Assembly: GCA_016803235.1 (NCBI GenBank)
Contig: JADCLI010000021.1
Span: forward strand, 1 to 64,000
Reading direction: 5' to 3'
DNA length: 64,000 nucleotides
Origin: Pimelobacter simplex
GTDB lineage: Bacteria > Actinomycetota > Actinomycetes > Propionibacteriales > Nocardioidaceae
In this document: positions 63,038-64,000 of the stretch, in pieces
Position numbering within the stretch: the stretch's first letter is position 1
How the letters are laid out: each line of letters begins with the position of its first letter
Notes under the pieces: generated by a model
What the model saw: only the letters and a program-made list of their open reading frames with translations
What the model was told of the DNA's origin: nothing
Database searches by the model: none
Made by a program: the position numbers and the translations under genes

Positions 63038-63352
63038 ATGACGCTGTCCGCCGTGTGGGCCGACCTGGACCGGCTCGATGACCAGATGGCCGAGCTCGCC
63101 GGCCAGGCCGCCGAGCTGACGTCGTACGCCCGGCGCTGGGTGTGCCAACGGGCCGGCTTCGAGCCCAGCCCGCTGTGCCTGCTGCGCCCGCTCGCCGAGC
63201 TGATGGACCTGCTCGCCGACGGCTTCGGCGAGCTGCGGGACCTCGCGCTCGAGGACTGGGCCGACCTGCGCCACGACCTCGTGCTGACTCGGCAGGACCT
63301 GCGCGCGGTCGACGACGGCGTGGTCGGCCTGATGCCGGTGGTGGCGTGGTGA
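63038..63352 (+). CDS. Small helical protein (WXG-like partner)
   Basis: A 104-residue, mostly helical protein: WADLDRLDDQMAELAGQAAE then a Cys-containing turn and a second helix. Length and helix-turn-helix layout recall WXG100-type type VII substrates, but the W-x-G motif itself is not seen. It overlaps the next gene (GTGA). Good SD (GAGAGGGG). Confidence 0.6.
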   Translation: MTLSAVWADLDRLDDQMAELAGQAAELTSYARRWVCQRAGFEPSPLCLLRPLAELMDLLADGFGELRDLALEDWADLRHDLVLTRQDLRAVDDGVVGLMPVVAW

Positions 63353-64000
63353 CGGCGCAGCCGCTGGTGCTGCCGGAGCCCGCCCTCGGGCCCGAGCGGC
63401 TGCGTCACGACGCCGACTTCCGGGCGCTGGAGCGTCGGTTCGACCGGGTGCGGGACACCGTCAACGAGGGGATCGACGTCCTCAACGGCCTCGGGCTCGG
63501 GCTGCGCCGGCTGCCCGAGGAGAGCCTCCAGGAGCTGGTCGTGCTGCCGTTGACCGGCGACCACCGCCGGATCCGGCAGAACGCCGCGGCGATCGAGTAC
63601 GTCGACGCGGCCATGGCCCGCTACGCCGCCTCGACCGCCGGCTTGGCGCTCGCGGTCCGTCCGGGCTGGGAGGGTGAGGCCGCGGCGTCGTACCTGCTCC
63701 GCCTGGGGCGCCACGCCGCCGCCGCGCGGGGCGCGGGGGAGCTGCTGGCGGTGGCCGTCCCGGTGCTCGAGGAGGTCGCCCGGTTCGCCGAGCGGCTGGC
63801 CGTCGAGGTCGAGGAGCTGGTCGTCGAGCTGGTCGACAAGGGCACCCGGCTGATGACCCGGCTGCTCGCCCGGGCCGCGGGGCCGGCGGGCTGGGCCGTG
63901 CTCGCGGCCGACGTGGCCCTGCACGGTCTCGACGCCGTCGCCGACCTGGTCGACGACGCCCGTCGGCTGGTCGAGATCGTCGACCGGCTGCTCGAGCTGA
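63349..64000 (+). CDS. Long helical protein with WXG motif, partial
   Basis: This GTG-start ORF runs past the window edge (217 codons visible, no stop). It is helical and carries RPGWEGEAAASYLLRLG at about residues 104-120, matching the WxG turn of WXG100/LXG proteins, followed by a long Val/Leu/Glu-rich helical region. It may be the N-terminus of a type VII secretion substrate or polymorphic toxin; the C-terminus is missing. Confidence 0.6.
   Translation, partial: MTAQPLVLPEPALGPERLRHDADFRALERRFDRVRDTVNEGIDVLNGLGLGLRRLPEESLQELVVLPLTGDHRRIRQNAAAIEYVDAAMARYAASTAGLALAVRPGWEGEAAASYLLRLGRHAAAARGAGELLAVAVPVLEEVARFAERLAVEVEELVVELVDKGTRLMTRLLARAAGPAGWAVLAADVALHGLDAVADLVDDARRLVEIVDRLLEL

Overview
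The window is chromosomal DNA of a high-GC Gram-positive bacterium. GTG starts are frequent, genes overlap by 4 nt (ATGA/GTGA), and there is a mycothiol gene (mshA), carD, senX3/regX3 and WXG-like proteins. This gene set and order (mshA, ybjN-like, gpmA, senX3-regX3, phoU, carD, ispD, ispF, cysS, rlmB; then glmU, prs, rplY, pth) point to an actinobacterium, most likely Nocardioides or a close relative in Propionibacteriales. The genus is inferred, not proven. No IS element, prophage or CRISPR array was seen.

Layout. 1-11.6 kb holds accessory genes: a MerR-alcohol dehydrogenase operon, a divergent LysR/MFS pair, a secreted phospholipase D-like protein, an ABC-F protein with a possible attenuation leader, an ABC exporter pair and an SDR-thiolase operon. 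11.7-14.4 kb has typA and an Asp/Glu racemase. 14.5-17.5 kb is the most unusual region: a compact RiPP-like cluster with a 33-residue precursor, a lasso-type B2 peptidase, an HPr-kinase-like protein, a PqqD/B1 recognition protein and a divergent nucleotidyltransferase, but no lasso cyclase. 17.5-25.5 kb has mshA and companions, a P-domain secreted protein, an ECF42 sigma/DGPF pair and two EamA transporters.

25.5-33.3 kb covers a MASE1-PAS-GGDEF diguanylate cyclase, regX3-senX3 and phoU sharing a PHO box, gpmA, a lipoprotein, a UbiA-family enzyme and carD. 33.4-41.5 kb has an IspD-like paralog, a VanY-like peptidase beside a VanRS-like two-component system, ispD, a hydrolase, ispF, a molybdopterin oxidoreductase and a C39-like peptidase. 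A symmetric ~218-bp intergenic palindrome separates this from cysS-rlmB-metallophosphoesterase at 41.8-45.7 kb. A tRNA with anticodon UUG (46.4 kb) is followed by a frameshifted gene relic. 47.3-51.2 kb is a four-gene ABC exporter/two-component operon.

51.3-59 kb carries glmU, prs, an AAA-type ATPase behind a 41-bp palindrome, two mirror-image MarR/mycothiol-transferase-like modules, and rplY-pth. 59.1-64 kb has a CysQ-type phosphatase, a VOC protein, an AlkB-like oxygenase, a GntR regulator and WXG-like helical proteins running off the end. Recurrent themes are leaderless promoters (a TANNNT box 6-7 nt before the start codon) at a dozen or more genes, and paired 32-bp palindromic repeats with core TTCGATCGAA at two distant sites.
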